A DNA stretch of 64,000 nucleotides, taken from the NCBI RefSeq assembly GCF_019969845.1, contig NZ_JAHXYR010000006.1, positions 1-64,000 on the forward strand. The letters are read 5' to 3'. The notes under the pieces were generated by a model. The model was not told the DNA's origin and did not search any database. It worked only from the letters and a program-made list of their open reading frames with translations. This document shows, piece after piece, positions 44,600 to 53,430 of the stretch (position 1 is its first letter; each line of letters opens with the position of its first letter). The DNA comes from Sphingobacterium sp. GVS05A. Its GTDB lineage: Bacteria; Bacteroidota; Bacteroidia; Sphingobacteriales; Sphingobacteriaceae. Position numbers and translations under genes: made by a program.

Positions 44600-45457
44600 A
44601 TGAAATTAATACGTTTTGGAGCCTTTGGCAAAGAGAAGATTGGAGTTCAGGTCGACGGAGTAAACTACGATGTAAGTGCATTTGGTGGTGATTACAATGA
44701 GCAATTTTTTGCGGAAGATGGCTTGGCTCGTTTAGAGGAATTTGTCAAGGCTAATGCAGGTAAACTGATTGAAATTCCGCAAGACGAGCGTATCGGAGCA
44801 CCTTTTGCCCGTCCATCTAAAATAGTTTGTATCGGACTGAATTATATGGATCATGCTAAGGAAACAAATGCACCGATTCCTGCTGAACCTATTATTTTCA
44901 TGAAGTCCACCACTTCATTAATAGGACCATACGATAATGTGATGATTCCTAAAGACTCTGTAAAGACGGATTGGGAAGTGGAATTTTGTATTGTAATTGG
45001 TAAAAAAGCTTCTTATGTAGAAGAAAATGAGGCTTTGGATTATGTTGCGGGTTATGTACTTCACAATGACGTATCTGAACGTGAGTATCAATTGGAACGC
45101 GGTGGCACCTGGGATAAAGGAAAAGGCTGTGATACATTTGCGCCTATGGGACCATTCATGGCCACGAAAGAGGAAATCAAGGATATTAACAATGTGCGTA
45201 TCTGGTTGAAAGTTAATGGTAAAACATATCAGGATGGAAATACCAAAGATTTAATATTTTCAATTGCACATGTTGTTTCTTATGTGTCTCGATTTATGAC
45301 CCTATTGCCAGGAGATGTGATTTCAACAGGAACTCCTGCGGGTGTAGGTCTTGGATTTAATCCTCCTATTTATTTAAAACCTGGTGATGTGATTGAATTG
45401 GGTGCAGATGGACTTGGCGAATCACGTCAGACTGTGGTTGCTTATTCAAAAAATTAA
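44600..45457 (+). CDS. FAH family hydrolase, probable 2,4-diketo-3-deoxy-L-fuconate hydrolase
   Basis: This 285-residue enzyme has the fumarylacetoacetase-type fold. KIVCIGLNYMDHAKE opens the catalytic domain. The metal ligands are in DWEVEFCIVIGK (Glu-x-Glu) and GYVLHNDVSEREYQ (Asp), with TGTPAGVGLG near the end. Members cut beta-diketo acids; in the Xanthomonas-type fucose pathway this step gives pyruvate and L-lactate. It follows the SDR and is followed by the lactonase gene. Confidence 0.89.
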   Translation: MKLIRFGAFGKEKIGVQVDGVNYDVSAFGGDYNEQFFAEDGLARLEEFVKANAGKLIEIPQDERIGAPFARPSKIVCIGLNYMDHAKETNAPIPAEPIIFMKSTTSLIGPYDNVMIPKDSVKTDWEVEFCIVIGKKASYVEENEALDYVAGYVLHNDVSEREYQLERGGTWDKGKGCDTFAPMGPFMATKEEIKDINNVRIWLKVNGKTYQDGNTKDLIFSIAHVVSYVSRFMTLLPGDVISTGTPAGVGLGFNPPIYLKPGDVIELGADGLGESRQTVVAYSKN

Positions 45458-45482
45458 TTTATCTCCTATTTTAGGTTTTATT

Positions 45483-46310
45483 ATGCGCATAGATACCCAT
45501 CAGCATTTTTGGCAATTCGATCCTGTTAGAGACAGTTGGATTACAGACGAGATGCTCGTTATTAAACGAGATTTCACACCATTGGATATTCAGTTTGTAT
45601 TGGAACGAAATGGATTTGCAGGTAGTGTGGCCGTTCAGGCTGATCAATCTGACACGGAAACGAACTATTTGGTTCAGCTGTCCAAAAGCCACCCCTTTAT
45701 CAAAGGTGTGGTCGGATGGATTGACCTCCAGGCCGAAGATATTGAACAGCAGTTGACAAGTTATAAAGAACTACCGGTGATCAAAGGCTTCCGACACATT
45801 GTTGAGGGAGAGTTGGACCCAGATTTTCTGATTAGACCAGCTGTGTTGAATGGGTTAAAAGCATTGGCCGAGTTTGGCTATACCTACGATTTACTGATCC
45901 GTCCGCGTCATTATGATGCTACATTACAATGTGTACAACAAAATCCAAATCTTCAATTTGTGCTGGATCATATTGCCAAACCTCCGATTAAATCAAGGGA
46001 GTTTGATGAGTGGGCCGCGTTTATCGATAAACTTGCTGCCTTTTCAAATGTGGTCTGTAAAGTGTCCGGACTGGCTACAGAGGCTGATTGGTCCAGATGG
46101 AAATTGGATGATTTCAAACAGTATCTAGACCATATTTTCCTACGTTTTGGAAAAGAAAGGATTATGTTTGGATCTGACTGGCCTGTATGCCTGTTAGCGG
46201 CCTCCTATGAGGAAAGTATCGCTATCGTCGAAGATAAATTGGGCGACTTTACAGAAAAGGAAAAAAAAGCGTTTTGGGCTGAGAATGCTATACGTGTATA
46301 TAATCTATAA
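45483..46310 (+). CDS. amidohydrolase, probable L-fuconolactonase
   Basis: This 275-residue metal-dependent hydrolase belongs to the amidohydrolase_2 group. It starts MRIDTHQHFWQFDP, the usual metal-binding opening (H-x-H). FVLDHIAKPPI and FGSDWPVCLL supply further ligands. COG3618 lactonases with this pattern open L-fuconolactone or L-rhamnonolactone. The ATG at 45483 is chosen because the upstream frame overlaps the FAH gene and lacks similarity. It is 25 bases after that gene. Confidence 0.89.
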   Translation: MRIDTHQHFWQFDPVRDSWITDEMLVIKRDFTPLDIQFVLERNGFAGSVAVQADQSDTETNYLVQLSKSHPFIKGVVGWIDLQAEDIEQQLTSYKELPVIKGFRHIVEGELDPDFLIRPAVLNGLKALAEFGYTYDLLIRPRHYDATLQCVQQNPNLQFVLDHIAKPPIKSREFDEWAAFIDKLAAFSNVVCKVSGLATEADWSRWKLDDFKQYLDHIFLRFGKERIMFGSDWPVCLLAASYEESIAIVEDKLGDFTEKEKKAFWAENAIRVYNL

Positions 46311-46327
46311 AACTATATAATCCCAGA

Positions 46328-46373
46328 AAACAATCAGTATGCACGAAAGGGAAAGCATGCATACTGATTGTTT
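46328..46373. terminator. 16-base perfect inverted repeat, probable terminator
   Basis: AAACAATCAGTATGCA (46328-46343) and TGCATACTGATTGTTT (46358-46373) are perfect reverse complements around a 14-base loop, 17 bases after the lactonase stop. It ends in TTT only, so full termination is uncertain. Confidence 0.6.
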
Positions 46374-46505
46374 CAATGGCAGATAAACCGAGTCTAATCA
46401 GCTCGCTGCTGTTGGGATAAGCTTTAATCAATAACCAGTGAAACGAGTTCGTTGATGCAGAAAACAGACACTCATCAATGAAACATACAATTCAATAAAA
46501 TTATT

Positions 46506-47294
46506 ATGGATCTTCATTTAAAAGATAAAGTAGTTATTGTTACAGGTGGTGCAAAGGGGATAGGGCGTGCTGTCGTGCATGCTTTGGCCAAGGAGCAGGC
46601 TATTCCTGTTATTGTGGGACGTAAACAGGCCGACAATGAGAAAGTCAAGGAAGAAGTGAAACAGTTTGGTATTGATGCTTTGTGTATTGAGGCTGAATTG
46701 TCCAAACCTGAAGATTGTGAAAAAGCGGTACAAAAAACACTGGAGGTTTATGGCCGTATAGACGGCCTGGTGAATAATGCGGGACAGAATGATGGGGTGG
46801 GTTTGGCATCAGGTGATTATGCGAAATTTGTAGCCTCATTACATAAAAATCTGATCCATTATTATTTAATGGCGCATCATGCATTGGATGCATTGAAAGC
46901 ATCTAAAGGAAGTATTGTCAATATATCTTCCAAAACAGGAGAAACCGGACAGGGCAATACGTCAGCCTATGCTGCTTCCAATGGCGGACGAAATGCATTG
47001 ACACGCGAATGGGCTGTAGAACTATTGCCTTATTCAATCCGTGTAAACGCTATTGTTGTTGCTGAATGTGCCACTCCACAATATGATACCTGGATCCAGA
47101 CCTTACCAAATCCGGAGGAAATATTGAAAAAGATTACCGATCGTATTCCTTTAGAAAATCGCATGACTACGGCTGAGGAAATTGCAGATACAACCGTATT
47201 TTTGCTGTCTGATAAGTCAAGCCATACAACAGGCCAATTGATCCATGTTGATGGTGGTTATGTACATTTGGACCGCTCCATTATTGCGGAATAA
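46506..47294 (+). CDS. SDR oxidoreductase, probable L-fucose dehydrogenase (FucX-like), catalytic Lys replaced by Asn
   Basis: This 262-residue SDR has cofactor motif TGGAKGIGRAV, NNAG and the end TGQLIHVDGGYVHLDRS. These resemble the L-fucose dehydrogenase FucX of Campylobacter, an assignment from memory. It would oxidise L-fucose to the lactone. Ser142 and Tyr155 of the catalytic triad are present, but the motif reads YAASN, so position 159 is Asn instead of Lys. It is separated from the rest of the fucose genes by a 195-base gap holding a 16-base inverted repeat, so it may have its own promoter. Confidence 0.85.
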   Translation: MDLHLKDKVVIVTGGAKGIGRAVVHALAKEQAIPVIVGRKQADNEKVKEEVKQFGIDALCIEAELSKPEDCEKAVQKTLEVYGRIDGLVNNAGQNDGVGLASGDYAKFVASLHKNLIHYYLMAHHALDALKASKGSIVNISSKTGETGQGNTSAYAASNGGRNALTREWAVELLPYSIRVNAIVVAECATPQYDTWIQTLPNPEEILKKITDRIPLENRMTTAEEIADTTVFLLSDKSSHTTGQLIHVDGGYVHLDRSIIAE

Positions 47295-47381
47295 TATCCC
47301 GTAAAAATAAGAAACTCGAAGCATCGTGTTTAGCCATGCTCTAATGAGCTACGTACGATAAGAAAATAAGGCTGTGCCTGT

Positions 47382-47413
47382 AAAGTCAGAAGAATCATTC
47401 TTCTGACTTTTTT
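47382..47413 (+). terminator. terminator ending the fucose locus
   Basis: AAAGTCAGAAGAAT pairs with ATTCTTCTGACTTT, with a T-rich tail. It separates the fucose genes from the GH172 operon. Confidence 0.88.
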
Positions 47414-47533
47414 ATTTTTATGCCCGCTGATAATAGGTGCAATGCCCAAGACCGTGAAAAAATACAAATAAGGCCGATTTTCTAGTTAATCTGCTGATGA
47501 TTTTGATGTTAACAAAAAAAATATAAATTTTAT

Positions 47534-47564
47534 TTTGTTATTTAATCGATTAAGCTTATACTTG
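47534..47564 (+). promoter_or_regulatory. probable promoter of the GH172 operon
   Basis: TTTG (47534-47537) and TATACTTG (47557-47564) with 19 bases between them match the Bacteroidota -33/-7 elements with one mismatch in the -7 box. The first LacI-type palindrome (47542-47553) lies in the spacer between the boxes, a position that would block RNA polymerase. Confidence 0.55.
47541..47555. promoter_or_regulatory. LacI-type operator 1
   Basis: TTTAATCGATTAAGC holds the perfect 12-base palindrome TTAATCGATTAA with a central CG step, as is usual for LacI/PurR-family operators. It differs by one base from site 2. Confidence 0.62.
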
Positions 47565-47630
47565 TATAACTGATAATTATAAACTTAAGATAAACTGACG
47601 GATCCTTTTGCTTTTTTTTTGCTCTTTTTG

Positions 47631-47645
47631 TTTAAACGATTAAGC
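47631..47645. promoter_or_regulatory. LacI-type operator 2
   Basis: TTTAAACGATTAAGC matches site 1 at 14 of 15 bases. The centres of the two sites are 90 bases apart, so one repressor dimer pair could contact both. Confidence 0.6.
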
Positions 47646-47868
47646 TATGAAAGATAAAAAGATCCTACAGAACTGATTATATAATATAAATTCCAAATAA
47701 ATATTACATGGATTATAAACCGTCCATATTTAAAATTTCAATTTTATTACACAATTGAATGTAATTTTTAAATAGGAAATGCCCCATCTTACTGATGGGA
47801 AAGAGCGTGCAATACACTCATTTGTCCTGTTTAAAATATACAATCAATAAGATAATCAATTACAGTAT

Positions 47869-49017
47869 ATGAAAAGATTCATGTTTTTATGGTGTGTAAT
47901 CATGTTCGGTTATACATCTTTCGCTCAAAATTCAAACGGATTAGGTAATCTATCGAAACTATCGAATGCTAAAACAAGGTCAATCAGTCCTGAAAACTTT
48001 AGCGGTGGAAAAGGTAAAGGTGGAATGGCTGTCCCCAATGAAAAGGAAGGGGCGCGTAACCAGGCAAATGCTTCCAAAGCTGCCCGAGAGCTCGGCGTGG
48101 GATGGAAAGTTAATCCTTATGTCCATATCGGTGCCGGTGAGACATTTACGCTGGCTGAAATAGATGGATCGGGAATTATTCAGCACATCTGGATGACACC
48201 GACAGGCAACTGGAGTCAATCCATTATTCGGTTTTATTGGGATGGGGAGACAGAACCTTCTGTTGAAGCACCTGTTGGAGCCTTTTTTGGAATGGGTTGG
48301 AATAAATACGCCCCTTTAAATTCACTCGCGATGACAGTCAATCCAGGTAGTGCTTTTAACTCCTATTGGCAAATGCCTTTTCGAAAAAAATGCAAGATAA
48401 CGATGGAGAATGTCAGCATTCATCCCATGGTACTCTATTATCAAGTCAATTATGCCGAGACTGAGGTTGGTAATGATGAAGCTTACTTCCATGCGCAATA
48501 CCGAAGATCTCACCCTACGGAAGGTTCCTTACATACCATTCTGGACGGTGTAAAAGGGAAAGGACATTATGTTGGAACCTATTTGGCTGTTGGTGTTAAC
48601 AATACGGGCTGGTGGGGTGAAGGTGAAGTTAAATTTTTCCTTGATGGCGATAAAGAGTTTGCTACGATCGTCACGACGGGCTTGGAAGACTACTTCTGTG
48701 GATCTTATAATTTTGAAAACAAAGAGACGCGTAGATATCAGGAATTTACTACACCTTATGCTGGTCTACATCAAGTAATCCGTCCGGATGGCATATATGA
48801 TTCACAGCAGCGATTTGGAATGTACCGTTGGCATATTCTGGATCCTGTACGTTTTGATGGTGACCTAAAGGTAACCGTTCAAGATCTGGGCTGGCGGTCC
48901 GAAGACCGGTATCTGCCTCAGAAATCTGATATTATCTCGGTGGCTTACTGGTACCAAACAGAGCCTCACGGCAAATTTAAGCCACTTCCAGGAAAGAATG
49001 GGATAGAAATCAATTAA
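47869..49017 (+). CDS. secreted GH172 (DUF2961) glycosidase, putative D-arabinofuranosidase or fructanase type
   Basis: This 382-residue exported protein has signal peptide MKRFMFLWCVIMFGYTSFAQ. The DUF2961 jelly-roll is recognised by the opening of sequence with GGKGKGG, by GSGIIQHIWMTPTG and by the active-site motif TTGLEDYFCGSYNF (Glu273), which corresponds to the conserved TEDYF. GH172 members include alpha-D-arabinofuranosidases that act on mycobacterial arabinan and enzymes acting on difructose dianhydride. It is the first gene of an operon with an arabinose/fucose isomerase and a ribulokinase, which points to D-arabinose release. Confidence 0.9.
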   Translation: MKRFMFLWCVIMFGYTSFAQNSNGLGNLSKLSNAKTRSISPENFSGGKGKGGMAVPNEKEGARNQANASKAARELGVGWKVNPYVHIGAGETFTLAEIDGSGIIQHIWMTPTGNWSQSIIRFYWDGETEPSVEAPVGAFFGMGWNKYAPLNSLAMTVNPGSAFNSYWQMPFRKKCKITMENVSIHPMVLYYQVNYAETEVGNDEAYFHAQYRRSHPTEGSLHTILDGVKGKGHYVGTYLAVGVNNTGWWGEGEVKFFLDGDKEFATIVTTGLEDYFCGSYNFENKETRRYQEFTTPYAGLHQVIRPDGIYDSQQRFGMYRWHILDPVRFDGDLKVTVQDLGWRSEDRYLPQKSDIISVAYWYQTEPHGKFKPLPGKNGIEIN

Positions 49018-49028
49018 AGTTCGGGACC

Positions 49029-50267
49029 ATGAAAACAAAACTATTCAAAACTATGATGATATTCTCCGTATTGTTCTCAGCCTGTCAGGGTAATAATAAA
49101 GTACCAGGGCACACGCAGAAAGCTGCGCCTAATTTCGCTGCTGATCTCACTTTTCTGCAAAAATGGGATCAACAACTGATTGTCCTTTCAGCTTCCGGAG
49201 GTGAAGCGAAACTTATTGTTTCGCCCAAATACCAAGGCAAAGTGTTTACTTCTACCGCGGAAGGTCAGGAGGGGAAGAGTTTCGGCTGGATCAACTACAA
49301 AGCTTTTGATCAAGCTATTGATCCACATATGAATGCTTATGGTGGTGAAGATCGGCTATGGCTGGGACCAGAAGGTGGGCCTTTTTCCTTGTTTTTTGCA
49401 CCAAAAAAGGAAATGGTTTTTGATCATTGGCGTACCCCAGCTGCAATTGACACCGAAAGTTGGTCTGTGGTTTCATCCTCCACGAAAAGTGTGCGGCTCG
49501 CCAAGGATATGGAACTACAAAACTATGCCGGGAAACAGTTCAAAATAAATGTTAACCGTCAGGTCGAGATATTGGAACGCAAGGAGATCGAAGGTATGCT
49601 TTCCATTGTATTAGGGGATAAGGTGAAATCTGTCGGGTTTAAAACAACCAATAGCTTGCGAAATGCGGGTGATTTTACCTGGGATAAAAAGACCGGAGCG
49701 CCCTGCATATGGAATTTAGATATGTTTACACCTACTCCGGAAACCGTGATTTTAATCCCCTATAAAGAAGAAGCTGAAGGTAAAGTGGCCACAACAGACT
49801 ACTTTGGTGAGATTCAATCTGATCGGATTGCAATGGAAAAAGGCGTTTTATACTTTAAGGCTGATGGTTTGTCAAGAGGCAAACTCGGTATACCACCTCA
49901 TCGCGCCAAACCTATCGCCGGAAGTTATGCTGTTGATGAAGGTGTGCTTACGATTACCCTTTTTGACGTGGCCAATACTGCTACTTATCTAAACCAGGAA
50001 TGGACGACAAAAAAAGATCCTTTCCTAGGTGATGCAATGAATGCATATAATGATGGCCCGTTAGCGGACGGCACGCAAATGGGACCTTTTTATGAAATTG
50101 AAAGTGTTTCTCCGGCGGCTTTTATCCCACCCAATGAACAGATTGTACACAATCATAGTGTCTTCCATTTTACTGGGGACAAAACTGAGCTGAATACAAT
50201 TGCTGAGAAGGTGTTAGGAACCTCCCTAGCCCGTGTTTCAACAATTTTTGGTCAACCTAAAAAGTAA
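49029..50267 (+). CDS. lipoprotein of unknown function (DUF6786-like)
   Basis: This 412-residue exported lipoprotein has signal [19 protein letters not shown] with acylated Cys19. The mature part is beta-rich, with [21 protein letters not shown] and [16 protein letters not shown]. It recalls galactose-mutarotase-like sandwiches and the family annotated DUF6786, from memory. It sits between GH172 and fucI (gaps of 11 and five bases), so a role in sugar binding or processing on the cell surface or in the periplasm is likely. No catalytic residues are recognised. Confidence 0.78.
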   Translation: MKTKLFKTMMIFSVLFSACQGNNKVPGHTQKAAPNFAADLTFLQKWDQQLIVLSASGGEAKLIVSPKYQGKVFTSTAEGQEGKSFGWINYKAFDQAIDPHMNAYGGEDRLWLGPEGGPFSLFFAPKKEMVFDHWRTPAAIDTESWSVVSSSTKSVRLAKDMELQNYAGKQFKINVNRQVEILERKEIEGMLSIVLGDKVKSVGFKTTNSLRNAGDFTWDKKTGAPCIWNLDMFTPTPETVILIPYKEEAEGKVATTDYFGEIQSDRIAMEKGVLYFKADGLSRGKLGIPPHRAKPIAGSYAVDEGVLTITLFDVANTATYLNQEWTTKKDPFLGDAMNAYNDGPLADGTQMGPFYEIESVSPAAFIPPNEQIVHNHSVFHFTGDKTELNTIAEKVLGTSLARVSTIFGQPKK

Positions 50268-50272
50268 CAAAT

Positions 50273-52036
50273 ATGAAAACATATCCTAAAATTGGTATTC
50301 GCCCTATTATCGATGGTCGCCTGGGCGGTATACGTGAATCTTTGGAAGAGACAACAATGAATATGGCTAAAGCTGTCGTGGCATTGTTTAACACCGAATT
50401 GAAATATCCAGATGGAACACCTGTGGTCTGCGTTGTTGCGGATACCTGTATTGGTGGTGTAAAAGAAGCCGCAGACTGTGCCGATAAGTTTGAGCGGGAG
50501 AATGTCGGTGTATCGCTTTCTGTCACACCCTGTTGGTGTTATGGTTCTGAAACAATGGATATGAATCCCCTGTTGCCCAAAGCAATTTGGGGTTTTAATG
50601 GCACCGAACGACCAGGAGCAGTATACTTGGCGGCAACCTTGGCCGCTCATAATCAAAAGGGCTTACCAGCCTTTGGGATCTATGGTAAGGATGTACAGGA
50701 CATGGGCGACCAGCATATACCGGAGGACGTGCGTGAGAAGTTACTGGCCTTTGCGAGAGCAGGATTAGCTGTGGCAATCATGCGGGGCAAATCTTATTTG
50801 GCTATCGGTTCGGTTTCGATGGGAATAGCGGGGTCTATCGTTGATGCCGATTTTTTCCAAAGTTACCTGGGCATGCGTAATGAGTATGTGGATTCCTCAG
50901 AAATCCTACGCCGGATACAACAGAATATTTTTGATCCGGAGGAGTTTAAATTAGCATTGAAGTGGACGCGTGAACATTGTCAGGAGGGTGAAGACTTTAA
51001 TCAAGCAAAGAATGTCAAAAGCCGCGAAGAGAAAGATCAGGATTGGGAGTTTGTTGTCAAGATGACGATGATTATGCGTGATCTTATGATCGGCAATCCA
51101 AGACTTGTCGATCAAGGCTACGGAGAAGAAGCCCAAGGCCACCATGCGCTCTTGGCTGGATTTCAGGGGCAACGGCAATGGACAGATTTCTTACCAGACG
51201 GTGATTTTTCCGAAGCACTATTGAATTCGTCATTTGATTGGAATGGCATACGTGCGCCTTATTTGGTGGCTACTGAAAATGATGCCTTGAATGGGGTATC
51301 TATGCTGTTTAATTATCTATTGACCAATACTGCGCAGATCTTTGCTGATGTGCGGACTTATTGGAGTCCTGAGGCGGTAAGGCGCGTATCTGGCTGGAAA
51401 CCTGAGGGAAGGGCTGTAGATGGATTTCTGCACTTGATTAATTCCGGATCGGCGACCCTTGATGGTACGGGGAAACAGCGCCTTGGGGACAAGCCTGTAA
51501 TGAAACCACATTGGGAAATTTCGGATAAAGAAGTGGATTCCTGTCTGAAGGCCACCACATTTTACCCCTCCAATAGAGATTATATGCGGGGTGGTGGTTT
51601 TTCGTCCAAGTTTGTCACTGAGGGAGGAATGCCTGTAACCATGTGCCGCCTCAATCTCATTAAGGGGGTAGGGCCAGTTTTGCAAATTGCTGAAGGATGG
51701 ACGATCGATCTGCCAGAAGATGTACACCGTATATTGGATGAACGCACAGATAAAATCTGGCCAACCACCTGGTTTGTACCACGCTTGACCGGAGAAACTA
51801 ATTTTTCTAGTGTATATGCCGTTATGGCCAATTGGGGTTCCAATCATGGCGCTATTAGTTATGGGCATATCGGCGCAGATCTGATCACGTTGGCAGCGAT
51901 GTTACGCATTCCGGTCAATATGCATAATGTTGCGCAGGAGGCAATCTTTCGGCCATCGGCATGGGGAGCTTTTGGAATGGACAGCGAGGGCAACGATTAT
52001 AGAGCATGTCAGGTATATGGCCCCTTGTATAAATAA
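50273..52036 (+). CDS. fucI: L-fucose isomerase / D-arabinose isomerase
   Basis: This 587-residue Mn2+-dependent ketol isomerase is collinear with E. coli FucI (591 residues). It shows [38 protein letters not shown] and metal/catalytic residues Glu335 (ATENDALNG) and Asp359 (FADVRTY), which match E. coli Glu337 and Asp361. FucI converts L-fucose to L-fuculose and D-arabinose to D-ribulose. Here it is followed by an AraB-type kinase with no fuculokinase or fuculose-1-phosphate aldolase, so D-arabinose is the more likely substrate. Confidence 0.95.
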   Translation: MKTYPKIGIRPIIDGRLGGIRESLEETTMNMAKAVVALFNTELKYPDGTPVVCVVADTCIGGVKEAADCADKFERENVGVSLSVTPCWCYGSETMDMNPLLPKAIWGFNGTERPGAVYLAATLAAHNQKGLPAFGIYGKDVQDMGDQHIPEDVREKLLAFARAGLAVAIMRGKSYLAIGSVSMGIAGSIVDADFFQSYLGMRNEYVDSSEILRRIQQNIFDPEEFKLALKWTREHCQEGEDFNQAKNVKSREEKDQDWEFVVKMTMIMRDLMIGNPRLVDQGYGEEAQGHHALLAGFQGQRQWTDFLPDGDFSEALLNSSFDWNGIRAPYLVATENDALNGVSMLFNYLLTNTAQIFADVRTYWSPEAVRRVSGWKPEGRAVDGFLHLINSGSATLDGTGKQRLGDKPVMKPHWEISDKEVDSCLKATTFYPSNRDYMRGGGFSSKFVTEGGMPVTMCRLNLIKGVGPVLQIAEGWTIDLPEDVHRILDERTDKIWPTTWFVPRLTGETNFSSVYAVMANWGSNHGAISYGHIGADLITLAAMLRIPVNMHNVAQEAIFRPSAWGAFGMDSEGNDYRACQVYGPLYK

Positions 52037-52066
52037 GATTTAGGCTTCAATATAATTTTTATCACC

Positions 52067-53413
52067 ATGAACACGACATCCCCAAGAAAAAAGAAAAGAT
52101 CCCTCTTTGTCAATGAGCAAGGAGTCAATTATCTTGTGCCGTTCATTTTTATTTGCAGCCTATTTCTCCTTTGGGGTTTCGCCCACGGTTTCTTAGATGT
52201 TCTGGATAAGCATTTTCAGGATCTTTTGCATGTCAGTAAAGCGCAATCCGGCTTTGTGCAATTTTCCCTTTATATTGGATACTTGGCCATGGCCTTGCCT
52301 GCAGGATTATTCATTAAACGCTATGGGTATCAAAGAGGTATTATCCTTGGCTTAGCTATTTTTGCTATAGGTGCATTTATGTTTTATCCTGCTGCAGCAT
52401 TGGGCGCTTTTATTCCTTTCCTGATCGCTTTGTTTGTGCTGGCCTGTGGACTCACATTTTTAGAGACCGCTGCTAATCCCTATTCTACTGTATTGGGGGA
52501 CAAGGCAGGAGCTGCCCGACGAATTAATATTTCTCAATCTTTCAATGGACTTGGGTGGATATTAGGACCACTTATCGGCGGGCTTTTCGTTTTTGGGATG
52601 GAGTCAACGGGTGAACATGATAAGTTTGATTCTTTAGTGACGCCCTATATGATGATCGGTAGTATCGTAGTGGTGGTTCTGCTTATTTTTATGGTCATCA
52701 AGTTGCCTGAAGTCAAAGAAGACCCCGATACAGATGGGGAGGAAAACCCGCCATTACGAAAGCTATTGCAATATCCAGCTTTTATATTGGCTGTTGCGGC
52801 ACAATTCTTATATGTCGCCGCGCAGACAGGCACGAATTCCTTTTTTATCAATTATGTCATAGATGCTGTTCATGATCTGCAAACGCCTATCAGCAATATC
52901 ATGGTGCACTTAGGTTATTTTGGCGAGTTTTTTATGCCAAAAAATAATGAACAGGCGGCCTCAATTCTGCTCGCAATCGGTGGGATGGGAGCCTTCTGGA
53001 TCGGTCGTCTCACAGGTGCATATTTTATGCGGTTTGTGAGCCCACGTAAATTATTGATGTGGTACGCGATCGCCAATAGTGTGCTGGTCACGGTTGTCAT
53101 TGCTGATATCGGATGGCTTTCGGTTTTCAGCCTGTTCACGACATATTTTTTTATGTCCATCATGTTTCCTACGATCTTCGCCCTAGGGATTCAAGATCTA
53201 GGTACATTGACGAAGAAGGCTTCATCTTTTTTAGTGATGGCTGTAGCAGGGGGAGCCTTCTGTCCACCCATTATGGGATTGATTTCCGATCATTCTAAGA
53301 TGGCTGTTGGTTTTTTTATACCATTACTATGTTATTTGTTTATTGCTTTTTACGGATTTTGGATCAAGCGTAAACTTAAAACGGAACGTATCACTGTAGG
53401 CGCGTCCCATTAA
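52067..53413 (+). CDS. FucP-like sugar MFS transporter (second copy)
   Basis: This 448-residue twelve-helix transporter is of the FHS/FucP group, with FLLWGFAHGFLDVLDKHFQD, ETAANPYSTVLGDK and MFPTIFALGIQDLG. It is clearly a paralogue of the one at 39166. It has a longer central loop (VKEDPDTDGEENPPLRK) and a different helix-1 motif. E. coli FucP takes up L-fucose, L-galactose and D-arabinose, so a D-arabinose role fits the neighbours (fucI 30 bases upstream, kinase 17 bases downstream). Confidence 0.9.
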   Translation: MNTTSPRKKKRSLFVNEQGVNYLVPFIFICSLFLLWGFAHGFLDVLDKHFQDLLHVSKAQSGFVQFSLYIGYLAMALPAGLFIKRYGYQRGIILGLAIFAIGAFMFYPAAALGAFIPFLIALFVLACGLTFLETAANPYSTVLGDKAGAARRINISQSFNGLGWILGPLIGGLFVFGMESTGEHDKFDSLVTPYMMIGSIVVVVLLIFMVIKLPEVKEDPDTDGEENPPLRKLLQYPAFILAVAAQFLYVAAQTGTNSFFINYVIDAVHDLQTPISNIMVHLGYFGEFFMPKNNEQAASILLAIGGMGAFWIGRLTGAYFMRFVSPRKLLMWYAIANSVLVTVVIADIGWLSVFSLFTTYFFMSIMFPTIFALGIQDLGTLTKKASSFLVMAVAGGAFCPPIMGLISDHSKMAVGFFIPLLCYLFIAFYGFWIKRKLKTERITVGASH

Positions 53414-53430
53414 ATAAGGAGAACAGGAAT

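Larger units (their letters stand above)
47414..47868 (+). promoter_or_regulatory. long leader and control region of the GH172 operon
   Basis: This region contains a promoter candidate (47534-47564), two operator-like palindromes (47541-47555 and 47631-47645) and an AT-rich stretch of about 220 bases with a small CCCATC/GATGGG hairpin at 47783-47799. If the promoter is right, the mRNA leader is close to 300 bases. No riboswitch consensus was recognised. Confidence 0.6.

Noticed and set aside
51317..51868. 183-codon antisense frame within fucI
   Set aside because: It is a shadow of the conserved C-terminal fucI coding region, with no recognisable product.
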